From NCBI GenBank assembly GCA_003028315.1, contig CP028150.1, positions 1 through 64,000 of the forward strand: DNA of 64,000 nucleotides, given 5' to 3'. The position numbers were made by a program, and so were the translations under genes. The notes under the pieces are model-generated. The model was given only the letters and a program-made list of their open reading frames with translations, was not told the DNA's origin and ran no database searches. Origin of the DNA: Neisseria mucosa (GTDB lineage: Bacteria > Pseudomonadota > Gammaproteobacteria > Burkholderiales > Neisseriaceae). Shown piece after piece: positions 42,030 through 50,166 of the stretch (the first letter of the stretch is position 1; the number at the start of each line of letters is the position of its first letter).

Positions 42030-42054
42030 CTTTAAACCCAACTAGGAAAACAAA

Positions 42055-42489
42055 ATGAGCGAAGAATTGCAACCCGTATTCAGCATCGAACGCCTGTTCG
42101 TCAAAGACCTGTCTTTGGAAGTGCCCAATGCCCCCCAAATCTTCTTGGAACAAGGCGAGCCTGAAGTCGATATGCGCGTTTCCACCAACAGCGAGAAGCT
42201 GGAAGACGGCTACTACAACGTTGACGTAACCGTTACCGTAACCGCCAAACTCAACGCCGAACGCACCATGTTCCTAAACGAAGTAACCCAAAGCGGCATC
42301 TTCCGTCTGGAAAACATCCCTGAAGAAGACGTTCAACTGCTCTTAGGCGTAGCCTGCCCGAACATCCTCTTCCCTTACGCACGCGAAGCCATTTCCACCA
42401 GCGTAACCCGCGCCGGCTTCCCGCCCGTACTGCTTGCTCCGATCAACTTCGAAGCTATGTACCAGCAACAACAAGAAGGCAACGCATAA
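42055..42489 (+). CDS. secB: Protein-export chaperone SecB
   Basis: SecB keeps precursors unfolded and hands them to SecA. The 144-residue protein shows FSIERLFVKDLSLEVPNAPQIF, the Val/Thr-rich strand VDVTVTVTAKL, and LLLGVACPNILFPYAREAIS, ending in a Gln-rich FEAMYQQQQE. A strong AGGAAAAC precedes the ATG. It probably shares an mRNA with grxC; a DUS-pair terminator follows. Confidence 0.97.
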   Translation: MSEELQPVFSIERLFVKDLSLEVPNAPQIFLEQGEPEVDMRVSTNSEKLEDGYYNVDVTVTVTAKLNAERTMFLNEVTQSGIFRLENIPEEDVQLLLGVACPNILFPYAREAISTSVTRAGFPPVLLAPINFEAMYQQQQEGNA

Positions 42490-42508
42490 TCCGCGTTCCC
42501 TGTTTGTC

Positions 42509-42546
42509 AAAAGGTCGTCTGAAAAATGTTTCAGACGACTTTTTTA
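42509..42546 (+). terminator. DUS-pair terminator of grxC-secB
   Basis: AAAAGGTCGTCTGAAAAATG pairs with TTTCAGACGACTTTTTTA; one arm has the shortened GTCGTC form and a T6 run. Confidence 0.8.
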
Positions 42547-42653
42547 TGATTGTGAAAATGCCCTGCCGAATTTCATCTTGAATGGCATAGACATAAAATC
42601 TGTAACGTCATAAAATTCCAAACGTTTATTATTTATCGAATAAAAAGGTTACG

Positions 42654-43376
42654 ATGAAAAAATATATTTTTGGGGTGTATGCTGCTTTGCTCGTGGGTAA
42701 TGTAATATCTGCCGATTTTACAGGTAGTTGGGGGTATGTTCGTGATATTCCGGATGGTGTTTACGGTAAGTATTTCAATATTAAACAATCATCAAAATAT
42801 ATAATTACGGGCGAATGGCATGAAGGGCGTTCAGACGGTCCCGGTGGCAGTGGTAAGGTAAAGGGATATGTGAAAAAAGGCGGAAAACTGTATTTGAGTT
42901 ACTGTTCGGAAGGAGATAATTCTTGGTATACGCCTTGTCCGAAATATGAACAAGACAGGGGCTATTTCGTCAGATGGAATGGTGAGTTAGTTGAATACTA
43001 TCGTCCATATGGAAAAGGGCAGGTATATAAAAAAGGTGAAATATTCAAGCGGCAGCAAGAAAGTGAACAGACTGAAGGTCAGGAGCAGCCTCAAGAGCGA
43101 CAATCTTTGAGTCAACAAAAATTACTGAAAGAGCAAGAGTCTTTGCATCGGCAGGAGTTGTTGAAGGAACAAGAACTTTTACGCCGACAGGAATTGTTGA
43201 AAGAGCAGGAGTTATTGCTGCAACGGAAATCAGGTGGAGAACCAGAGTTGTTAAACGTACAGGAAATATTTAAAGAACAAGGAGGACAGGATGTATTCAA
43301 AGAGCAGGAGACGGCAGAAGGTCAGTGGACAGTTGAAAAACAGGAGTTGCCGCAAGGACAAAAAAATACCGAGTAA
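42654..43376 (+). CDS. Secreted protein with Gln/Glu/Leu coiled-coil repeats, unknown
   Basis: The 240-residue precursor has a signal peptide (MKKYIFGVYAALLVGNVISA). A compact domain follows, with two Cys (YCSEGDN, PCPKYE), aromatic strands and the text EYYRPYGKGQVYKKGEIF. From about residue 130 it turns into an imperfect 10-13-residue repeat around LLKEQE and RRQELLKEQELL, a likely coiled coil or rod. Composition is AT-richer than its neighbours. I recognise no family; surface, adhesive or cell-wall roles are possible. Confidence 0.7.
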   Translation: MKKYIFGVYAALLVGNVISADFTGSWGYVRDIPDGVYGKYFNIKQSSKYIITGEWHEGRSDGPGGSGKVKGYVKKGGKLYLSYCSEGDNSWYTPCPKYEQDRGYFVRWNGELVEYYRPYGKGQVYKKGEIFKRQQESEQTEGQEQPQERQSLSQQKLLKEQESLHRQELLKEQELLRRQELLKEQELLLQRKSGGEPELLNVQEIFKEQGGQDVFKEQETAEGQWTVEKQELPQGQKNTE

Positions 43377-43388
43377 TAGAGATACTCT

Positions 43389-43437
43389 AAAAAAGTCGTC
43401 TGAAAACCCCAATCCAAGTTTTCAGACGACCTTTTTT
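43389..43437. terminator. DUS-pair terminator between converging genes
   Basis: AAAAAAGTCGTCTGAAAACC pairs with GTTTTCAGACGACCTTTTTT and serves the secreted-protein gene and tsaD. Confidence 0.8.
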
Positions 43438-43449
43438 CTTTGCCGCACA

Positions 43450-44511
43450 CTATTTCACAATTTCCGACAGCGGCCAGCGCGGTTTGACGTTGAACGCACC
43501 GGCGGGCTGCCGCTCCTGCAACCTCATCGCGCCGGCGAAGGCAATCATCGCGCCGTTGTCGGTGCAGTATTCCATGGGTGGGAAGCAGACTTTGATTTTT
43601 TCTTCCTTAGGTTTGGGTTTGCCTTTTTCAGACGGCTTTTTGACGCTCAAGCGGGAAAATTCGTCGCGCAGCTTCCAGTTTGCACCGACGCCGCCCGCGA
43701 CGACCAAAGTTCTGAAACCGGTATCCAACAAGGCTTTTTTGGCTTTGGCGGCGAGGACGTCAATCACCGCGTCTTGAAACGCGCGGCAGATGTCGTTGCG
43801 CGTTTGCTCGGGAATTTCGCCGCCGTTTTCGGCGCGGACTTTTTCGACGGCGGTCAGCACGGCGGTTTTCAAACCGGAGAAGCTCATCTGTAAATCGTGC
43901 GAATGGAGCATGGGGCGCGGGAACGAGAAGGCATCGGGGTTGCCCAGCTTCGCCAGTTCGGACAACTTCGCGCCGCCGGGATACGGCAAACCTAAGAGTT
44001 TGGCGGTTTTGTCGAACGCCTCGCCTGCCGCGTCATCGACGCTTTCGCCCAGCAGCGTGTAGTCGCCGATGCCGCGCACCGCCATAAACTGCGTATGCCC
44101 GCCCGAAACCAGCAGGGCGACGAACGGAAATTCGGGTTTGTCGTCCGCCAAAAGCGGGGAGAGCAAATGGCCTTCGAGATGGTGGACGGGAATGACGGGT
44201 TTGTTCAAGGCAAACGCCAAGGCGTTGGCATAGCCCGAACCCGCCAGAAGCGCGCCGCCCAAACCCGGCCCTTGGGTGTAGGCGACGGCATCGATGTCGT
44301 CATAGGAAACGCCCGCTTCCTGCAAACAGCCCTGCGTCAGCGGCACGACGCGGCGGATATGGTCGCGGCTGGCAAGTTCGGGGACAACGCCGCCGTATTC
44401 GGCGTGCATCGCCATTTGGGTGTGAAGATGGTGCGCCAACAGGCCGCGTTCGGTGTCATACAGCGCAACGCCTGTTTCATCGCAGGATGATTCGATTCCG
44501 AGTACCAACAT
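43450..44511 (-). CDS. tsaD: tRNA N6-threonylcarbamoyladenosine transferase TsaD
   Basis: TsaD transfers the threonylcarbamoyl group to A37 of ANN-decoding tRNAs with TsaB and TsaE. The 353 residues show LGIESSCDETGVAL, metal-site HHLEGHLLSPLL, VSGGHTQ and VAGGVGANWKLR. A Lys-rich stretch (about residues 286-305, VKKPSEKGKPKPKEEK) appears to be extra compared with E. coli. It contains the 10-base GCCGTCTGAA, the DUS core of the other neisserial dialect. A DUS lies just upstream of the start. Confidence 0.95.
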   Translation of the reverse strand: MLVLGIESSCDETGVALYDTERGLLAHHLHTQMAMHAEYGGVVPELASRDHIRRVVPLTQGCLQEAGVSYDDIDAVAYTQGPGLGGALLAGSGYANALAFALNKPVIPVHHLEGHLLSPLLADDKPEFPFVALLVSGGHTQFMAVRGIGDYTLLGESVDDAAGEAFDKTAKLLGLPYPGGAKLSELAKLGNPDAFSFPRPMLHSHDLQMSFSGLKTAVLTAVEKVRAENGGEIPEQTRNDICRAFQDAVIDVLAAKAKKALLDTGFRTLVVAGGVGANWKLRDEFSRLSVKKPSEKGKPKPKEEKIKVCFPPMEYCTDNGAMIAFAGAMRLQERQPAGAFNVKPRWPLSEIVK

Positions 44512-44941
44512 GGTTTGAGGTCGTCTGAAAATAAGGATGCGGTATTTTAACGGATTTCAGGTGGGCTTGGCTTGCTTGCGGTTAGGGAATATGCAGTGGT
44601 AGAGGCTATATCATATATATATATATATGATACGGAGTTGGGTTTGCTATCCGGTTATACCGAGCATTTTTATTGTCTGAGCTTTTGTTGTTCAAATTTA
44701 ATTGTATTAGGTATATGGGCTGTACGTTGAGTCGAAGGGTTGTCGGCTATTTTGATTTTTGAATTTAATTAATAGAAATATTGTTGCTTATATTTTTATA
44801 TTTTATGATTTTTAATGCTTTAAAATACAAAAAAAATATTTTTTTGAAATAAAATTGCTGAATAATTGGAAAAAGTCTTGTTTAAAACAGGTAAAGAAGG
44901 TAATCTATGCCTTAATTTATCTGAATTTGAAAGCAATAAAA
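44512..44941. other. AT-rich divergent gap with a perfect AT palindrome
   Basis: The 430 bp between divergent tsaD and aroG contain a lone DUS at the left. A perfect 24-bp palindrome, TATC(AT)nGATA, lies at 44609-44632. The last 150 bp are extremely AT-rich, including A8 and T7 runs near 44830. No gene was recognised; the aroG promoter should lie here. Confidence 0.5.
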
Positions 44942-45991
44942 ATGACCAAACAATACCCTACCGACGATATTAAGATTAGAGAAGTCAAAGAGCTGCTGCC
45001 GCCGATTGCCCATTTGTACGAGCTGCCGATTTCCGAGGAAGCGGCGGGGCTGGTACACCGCACGCGGCATGAAATCGCCGATTTGGTTCACGGCAAGGAC
45101 AACCGCCTGTTGGTGATTATCGGCCCGTGTTCCATCCACGACACCAAAGCCGCATTGGAATACGCCGAACGTTTGCTGGTGTTGCGCAAGAAATATGAAA
45201 AAGAATTGCTGATTGTGATGCGCGTGTATTTTGAAAAACCGCGTACAACGGTGGGTTGGAAAGGTCTGATTAACGATCCGCACTTGGACGGTACGTTCGA
45301 CATCAACTACGGTCTGCGTCAGGCGCGCAGCTTGCTGCTGACGCTGAACAATATGGGCATGCCCGCTTCGACAGAGTTCCTCGACATGATTACGCCGCAA
45401 TATTACGCGGACTTGATTTCTTGGGGCGCGATCGGTGCGCGGACGACGGAGAGCCAGGTACACCGCGAACTCGCCAGCGGCCTGTCTTGTCCGGTCGGTT
45501 TCAAAAACGGTACGGACGGCAATCTGAAAATCGCCATCGACGCGATTGGCGCGGCAAGTCATCCGCATCACTTCCTGTCTGTAACCAAAGCGGGGCATTC
45601 CGCCATTGTGCATACCGGCGGCAATCCCGACTGCCACGTTATCCTGCGCGGTGGCAAAGAACCGAATTACAGCACCGAACACGTCAAATCGGCGGCGGAG
45701 CAATTAATAAAAGCCGGTTTGTCGCCCAAGCTGATGGTCGATTGCAGCCACGCAAACAGCCGTAAAGATTACAGACGGCAGATGGAAGTTGCCCAAGACG
45801 TTGCCGCGCAACTGGAAAACGGCGAAGACAACATTATGGGCGTGATGGTGGAAAGTCATTTAGTCGAAGGCAGACAGGACAAGCCTGAGGTTTACGGGCA
45901 AAGCATTACCGATGCCTGCATCGGCTGGGATACCACCGAAGAAATGCTCGCGCTTTTGGCTGCGGCAAACCGTAAACGGGTCGCGCCTTAA
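44942..45991 (+). CDS. aroG: 3-deoxy-7-phosphoheptulonate (DAHP) synthase, type I
   Basis: DAHP synthase condenses phosphoenolpyruvate and erythrose-4-phosphate, the first step to aromatic amino acids. The 349 residues match the AroFGH family: IIGPCSIHDTKAALEYA, MRVYFEKPRTTVGWKGLIND, GARTTESQVHRELASGL, VDCSHANSRKDYRRQ and MVESHLVEGRQ. ATG 44942 (MTKQYPTDDI) is the family start; the 29 upstream codons are AT-rich leader. In Neisseria this single enzyme is probably feedback-sensitive to phenylalanine, which I cannot verify here. Confidence 0.95.
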   Translation: MTKQYPTDDIKIREVKELLPPIAHLYELPISEEAAGLVHRTRHEIADLVHGKDNRLLVIIGPCSIHDTKAALEYAERLLVLRKKYEKELLIVMRVYFEKPRTTVGWKGLINDPHLDGTFDINYGLRQARSLLLTLNNMGMPASTEFLDMITPQYYADLISWGAIGARTTESQVHRELASGLSCPVGFKNGTDGNLKIAIDAIGAASHPHHFLSVTKAGHSAIVHTGGNPDCHVILRGGKEPNYSTEHVKSAAEQLIKAGLSPKLMVDCSHANSRKDYRRQMEVAQDVAAQLENGEDNIMGVMVESHLVEGRQDKPEVYGQSITDACIGWDTTEEMLALLAAANRKRVAP

Positions 45992-46008
45992 GCCGGTTTG
46001 AACGGCAA

Positions 46009-46072
46009 AAAAGAGGTCGTCTGAAAAGACTGTGTGTGAACAAAAACAGACAGTTTTTCAGATGACCTTTTG
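46009..46072 (+). terminator. Imperfect DUS-pair terminator of aroG
   Basis: AGAGGTCGTCTGAAAAGACTG pairs with CAGTTTTTCAGATGACCTTTT; one arm reads CAGATGACC, a G.U-compatible change that keeps the stem but spoils the DUS. Confidence 0.7.
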
Positions 46073-46098
46073 TTTTTGTTTTGTATAAATTGTTTATT

Positions 46099-46205
46099 TA
46101 TAGTGGATTAAATTTAAACCAGTACGGCGTTGCCTCGCCTTGCCGTACTATTTGTACTGTCTGCGGCTTCGTCGCCTTGTCCTGATTTAAATTTAATCCA
46201 CTATA
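46099..46205. repeat. Correia repeat enclosed element, 107 bp
   Basis: Uses TATAGTGGATTAAATTTAAA ends (AAATTT variant). It is one of two CREEs, in opposite orientation, that bracket the glycine-zipper gene. With the aroG terminator it fills most of the 344-bp gap. Confidence 0.9.
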
Positions 46206-46335
46206 CAAGGGCTTCAGGGTAGTCTCCGGGTAAATTATCGTAGTTTAAACAGTCTTTACTTATCAGAAGACATATTAATGAAACCTTGTGAGATACTGCC
46301 TGCGTATTGTTTAACCCACTGATGGAGAATACAAC

Positions 46336-46557
46336 ATGAAAAAGGCTTTGACTAAAACCGTTACCTTGATTGCTATCGCTGCTTCTTTGAGCGCATGTGC
46401 AGGTATGAACCAAACCCAACGCAATACCGCTACCGGCGCAGTATTGGGTGGTGTAGCAGGTAACCTGATTGGCGGCGATACCGGATCTACTTTGGGTGGT
46501 GCAGCATTGGGCGGCGTTATCGGCAGCCAAGTTCATCACGGACATCGCTATCGTTAA
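46336..46557 (+). CDS. Glycine-zipper lipoprotein
   Basis: The 73-residue precursor has lipobox SLSACAGM. The mature protein is almost entirely a glycine-zipper hairpin (ATGAVLGGVAGNLIGGDTGS, LGGAALGGVIGSQVHHGHRYR), as in OsmB-like and Rickettsia 17-kDa-type small outer-membrane lipoproteins. A role in envelope stability is likely but unproven. AUG is preceded by GGAGA. It lies between two CREEs in inverted orientation. Confidence 0.85.
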   Translation: MKKALTKTVTLIAIAASLSACAGMNQTQRNTATGAVLGGVAGNLIGGDTGSTLGGAALGGVIGSQVHHGHRYR

Positions 46558-46580
46558 GTAGTTCATTAATATCATTATGC

Positions 46581-46620
46581 AAACCGTTCCGATCGTTTCA
46601 TTTGTCGGAACGGTTTTTGT
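46581..46620 (+). terminator. Rho-independent terminator of the glycine-zipper gene
   Basis: AAACCGTTCCGATCG and TTGTCGGAACGGTTTTTG form an 11-bp stem (AACCGTTCCGA/TCGGAACGGTT) followed by T5. It is not DUS-based. Confidence 0.85.
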
Positions 46621-46640
46621 TTGATGGGGTGGCCATGAGA

Positions 46641-46685
46641 AAAGGTCGTCTGAAACGAGGGCATCGTGTTTCAGACGACCTTTTA
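46641..46685. terminator. DUS-pair hairpin before a CREE
   Basis: AAAAGGTCGTCTGAAACGAG pairs with TGTTTCAGACGACCTTTTA, and the CREE begins in its last T. Confidence 0.7.
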
Positions 46686-46790
46686 TAGTGGATTAAATTT
46701 AAATCAGGACAAGGCGACGAAGCCGCAGACAGTACAGATAGTACGGCAAGGCGAGGTAACGCCGTACTGGTTTAAAGTTAATCCACTATA
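46684..46790. repeat. Correia repeat enclosed element, 107 bp, reverse orientation
   Basis: TATAGTGGATTAAATTTAAA then TCAGGACAAGGCGACGAAGC, so it is reversed compared with 46099-46205. It lies 22 bp before the waaA stop on the opposite strand. Confidence 0.9.
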
Positions 46791-46811
46791 GTAATAAGTG
46801 GGATGGATGAT

Positions 46812-48074
46812 TTATTGGCGGATGACTGCTTTGGCGATTTGATCCGCCATGCGTTTGCTTGCTCCTTGGTGCTTGCCGATAAACTCAAGGGCTTTTTGGG
46901 AGAAACGTTCTTTTTCCGATGGATTGGCAAGCCATGATGTGGTTTTTTCATACCATCTTTCAGCAGAACCAACCTGCTCTGCCGCCCCTGCATGGATGGC
47001 ATCTTGGCATACAGCGGAGAAATTGTAGGTTGAACAACCGAATAAGGTCGGTATGCCGCAGGAAATCGGTTCGATAACATTCTGACAGCCCGCATCCACA
47101 AGACTGCCGCCGACGAAGGCAATATCCGCAGCCAAATAATAGGCAAACAGTTCTCCCATGCTGTCTCCGACCCATATTTGCGTTTCTTTGTTGACAGGAA
47201 GGTTATCACTGCGATATTGCACACGGTAGCCCATATCTTCTGCAAGGGAAAAGGTCGTCTGAAAACGCTCGGGGTGTCGAGGGATAATCACCAGCAGTGC
47301 ATCCCCTTTATAGCGTTTCCATGCTTCAAGCAACATTTCCGCTTCGTCCTGACCTTTATAGAAACGGGTGCTGGCACACACGACGACAGGGCGGTTGCCG
47401 ATCCGTTCTTTAAATGCGGCTGCAAGTGCTTTCATCCCTTCGGGAAGCGATACATCATATTTGGTGTTGCCGCAAACGTGGACATTAGAAGCCCCAATCA
47501 AGTGCAATCGTTCTGCATCTTCGGCAGTTTGGGCAAAGCATCCGCTCAGGGTGCGCATAGCAGGCTCAACCAAGCCGCGTATTTTCAAATATCCCCGTTG
47601 CGATTTTTCAGACAGGCGGGCGTTAGCAAGAAAAAGCGGCACCTGTTTTTCAGCACACATATGCATCAGGTTCGGCCAAATTTCTGTTTCCATCAAAATA
47701 CCGAAACGAGGGGCATGGTCGGTTAAAAATTGCCCAACCCATTCTGGTTTGTCGTAGGGAATATAGCGGCATTGCGCATTGGGATATAGGGTTTGCGCCG
47801 TATGCCTTCCGGTCGGTGTCATTTGAGTCAGTAATAAAGGGACATCTGGGAAATAGTTCTGTAATGCTTCGATGAGTGGCTGCGCAGCACGGGTTTCCCC
47901 GACAGAAACGGCGTGAATCCAAATCGGATGACGCACGGGCTTGCTCATTTTTTTGCCGAATCTTTCATCCCAGTGTTCCAAATAGGATGTTGATTTTTTA
48001 GCTCTCTTTTTTAGATAACGGCGGATAAACAAAGGAGCGATATGCCAAAGTTGATTGTATAACCAACGTATCAT
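46812..48074 (-). CDS. waaA: 3-deoxy-D-manno-octulosonic acid (Kdo) transferase
   Basis: WaaA adds Kdo to lipid A in the inner membrane. The 420 residues have an N-terminal anchor (MIRWLYNQLWHIAPLFIRRYL). The GT30 N-domain includes IWIHAVSVGETRAAQPLIEAL and LLTQMTPTGRHTAQTL, and the C-domain VCASTRFYKGQDEAEMLLEAW, VIIPRHPERF and GDSMGELFAYYLAADIAFVGGSLVDAGCQNVIEP. A DUS core encodes RFQTTFSLAE. It complements msbA and lptE elsewhere in the window. Confidence 0.95.
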   Translation of the reverse strand: MIRWLYNQLWHIAPLFIRRYLKKRAKKSTSYLEHWDERFGKKMSKPVRHPIWIHAVSVGETRAAQPLIEALQNYFPDVPLLLTQMTPTGRHTAQTLYPNAQCRYIPYDKPEWVGQFLTDHAPRFGILMETEIWPNLMHMCAEKQVPLFLANARLSEKSQRGYLKIRGLVEPAMRTLSGCFAQTAEDAERLHLIGASNVHVCGNTKYDVSLPEGMKALAAAFKERIGNRPVVVCASTRFYKGQDEAEMLLEAWKRYKGDALLVIIPRHPERFQTTFSLAEDMGYRVQYRSDNLPVNKETQIWVGDSMGELFAYYLAADIAFVGGSLVDAGCQNVIEPISCGIPTLFGCSTYNFSAVCQDAIHAGAAEQVGSAERWYEKTTSWLANPSEKERFSQKALEFIGKHQGASKRMADQIAKAVIRQ

Positions 48075-48897
48075 AATGATATTCCAAGATGTGATGGGCG
48101 TATAAAAAAGGTATCAGGAGGGGATTATAGACGATTCAATCTAAAACGGGACGAGATGAGCAGATCCAAAGCTAATGAGAATAGCTGAATAGGGAAGCCA
48201 GTGATTTTGAAATACTTAATTTTGGAGTGAGTGGGAAATAGGTGTTGTTAGATAAGATTGACGAAATTAGAAAGATCATCATCTATGAGGATAGATGATT
48301 TTTGTCTAAATACAACACTTTTTTAACATGTTTCAGTTGTAGAAAGATGCGTGAAAGTTGGGGTATAGAGGTAAGAGATGGGAATTTGTGGATATATGTA
48401 TGGAAAACATTCTTGTAGATAAAAATAGCCTCTAAAAAATTTATTGGTAAATTTTTAGTTTATTTTAAATTTAAATTGCTTTTTATATAAAAATTAGACA
48501 TAAAATTGCAGAGTGTTATATATTTTTCTATTTGTTCCAGTTGTTAATATATTTTGAGTTATATATTCATGACAAACAATACGGTTAATAATTAATAATA
48601 TAGAGAACGTGTTAAGCCATGATAAAAAAAAATAATAAATGAGAAGACAGGTGGTCCAATATAATACAATCATGTATAGATTGATTGGATTGTAAGTCAA
48701 TCCATTATCTTGATTGTACTTATTTATTTGTTTTAGATGGATTGAATCGGGTACATTTTTTTGTAAGTATTGGATAAGTGGTATGTATATTAGATAAGCG
48801 GCAAATATTTGTCAATCATAATATGCAAAACATATATTATCTTTGGTTCGATCTTTTCGATAACTATCATTATGTGTTTTTATCAGGGAGATAAAAT
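48075..48897. other. Long AT-rich gap upstream of the adhesin gene
   Basis: These 823 bases have no DUS, CREE or convincing coding sequence, unusual here. GC content is visibly much lower than the window average. A short inverted repeat TGGATTG-N5-CAATCCA lies at about 48686-48704. Short ORFs such as 48494-48700 (minus) have no ribosome-binding site and poor composition, so I reject them. A promoter for the adhesin lies at 48809-48838. Confidence 0.5.
48809..48838 (+). promoter_or_regulatory. Putative promoter of the adhesin gene
   Basis: TTGTCA (48809-48814) and TATATT (48833-48838) are 18 bp apart, 60 bp ahead of the ATG at 48898. Confidence 0.5.
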
Positions 48898-50099
48898 ATG
48901 AAACACAAAGCACACATGAATCGTTTTACCGCGCTCAATACGGCAATGTCCGTATCGTTTGCCGCTTTCGGTTTGTTTGCAGCATCTGCTGCTTCAGCTG
49001 AAAATTACATTAGTATCAGTAGTGATGCTGGTGTTCAACGTCCTAACTACAACAACGATGGCGCTACTGATCGTTTTGGTATGGCTATCGGTGTAAATAC
49101 AAAGGCAACAGGTCATAGCGGTATCGCTATCGGTACCAGCACCACTTCTGCGGGTGAGTCTGCTACCGCTGTTGGTACTCTATCTAATGCAGACGGTATT
49201 GCCGCTACGGCCTTTGGCCAAGGTGCGCAAGCAGTTGGTAATGTATAGTGGATTAAATTTAAATCAGGACAAGGCGACGAAGCCGCAGACACACAGATAG
49301 TACGGCAAGGCGAGGCAACGCCGTACTGGTTTAAAGTTAATCCACTATAACGACTGCCGCAGGTCAAAAAGCTCGTGCAACTGCCCAAGGCGCAACTGCT
49401 TTGGGTACTGGTTCTGTAGCTTCTGCAATGTATTCTACTGCTACAGGTGCAGCATCTTCTGCGTCAGGTCAATCAAGTGTTGCTTATGGCTTGCAGTCTA
49501 AAGCTTCTGCTAATTCGGCAGTGGCTATTGGCTCTCGTGCGACAGCTTCTCATGCAGGTTCCGTTGCTTTGGGTGCAGGTTCTGAAACTGCTGAGGCAGT
49601 AGGCACTAACAGTGCAACTGTAAATGGTGTGTCTTATAGTGGCTTTGCAGGTACCAATCCTCGTTCTACCGTTAGTGTTGGCTATGCGGGTGGCGAGCGC
49701 ACTATCACTAATGTTGCTGCTGGACGTATTAATGCAACCAGTACTGATGCTATTAACGGTAGCCAACTGTATCAAGTTGCTGCACGTACTCAAGGTAACT
49801 CTACTGCAATCACTAATTTGCAAAATCAAGTTAATGGTATTGGTAACCGCTTGAATGATATGGACAAGGATTTGCGTGCAGGTATTGCCGGTGCGACTGC
49901 GATTGCTTTCTTGCAACGTCCGAATGAAGCAGGTAAGAGCATGGTTTCTGCTGCGGTAGGTGGTTATCGCAATGAACAGGCTATTGCCGTGGGTTATGCT
50001 CATAACTCAGATAACAACAAATGGTCTGTTAAAACCGGTGTCAGTGTTAATACACGTAAAGACGTAAACTGGGGTGGTAGCGTAGGCTATCAATGGTAA
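48898..50099 (+). pseudogene. Trimeric autotransporter (YadA-like) adhesin, interrupted by a CREE
   Basis: The first part (48898-49248, 116 aa) has an extended signal peptide (to about residue 37, AASAASA) and YadA head repeats (GMAIGVNTKATGHSGIAIG, ESATAVGTLSNADG). The second part (49350-50099, 249 aa) has further head repeats, the neck VAAGRINATSTDAINGSQLY, a short coiled coil and the C-terminal anchor. A 106-bp CREE with TA ends separates them and creates a stop at once. Deleting 49246-49349 (104 bp) gives ...AVGNV-TTAAGQKARATAQG..., a 365-residue adhesin in one frame. No full protein can be made unless the element is excised or a downstream start is used. Confidence 0.92.
49244..49349. 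repeat. Correia element (106 bp) inserted in the adhesin coding sequence
   Basis: TATAGTGGATTAAATTTAAA then TCAGGACAAGGCGACGAAGC, ending GGTTTAAAGTTAATCCACTATA-type on the right. TA at both ends is the target duplication. It is one base shorter than the 107-bp copies (CAGACACACAGATAG in place of CAGACAGTACAGATAG). Confidence 0.93.
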
Positions 50100-50166
50100 G
50101 GCCTGAAGGGGTTTGTCGGTTCAGACGACCCCAGTTAAAGAATGATATCGATATAAAGGAAAAAAC

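Noticed and set aside
48494..48700. Short hydrophobic minus-strand ORF in the AT-rich gap
   Set aside because: AT-rich random sequence often gives Ile/Leu/Tyr-rich ORFs; there is no ribosome-binding site and no recognisable pattern.
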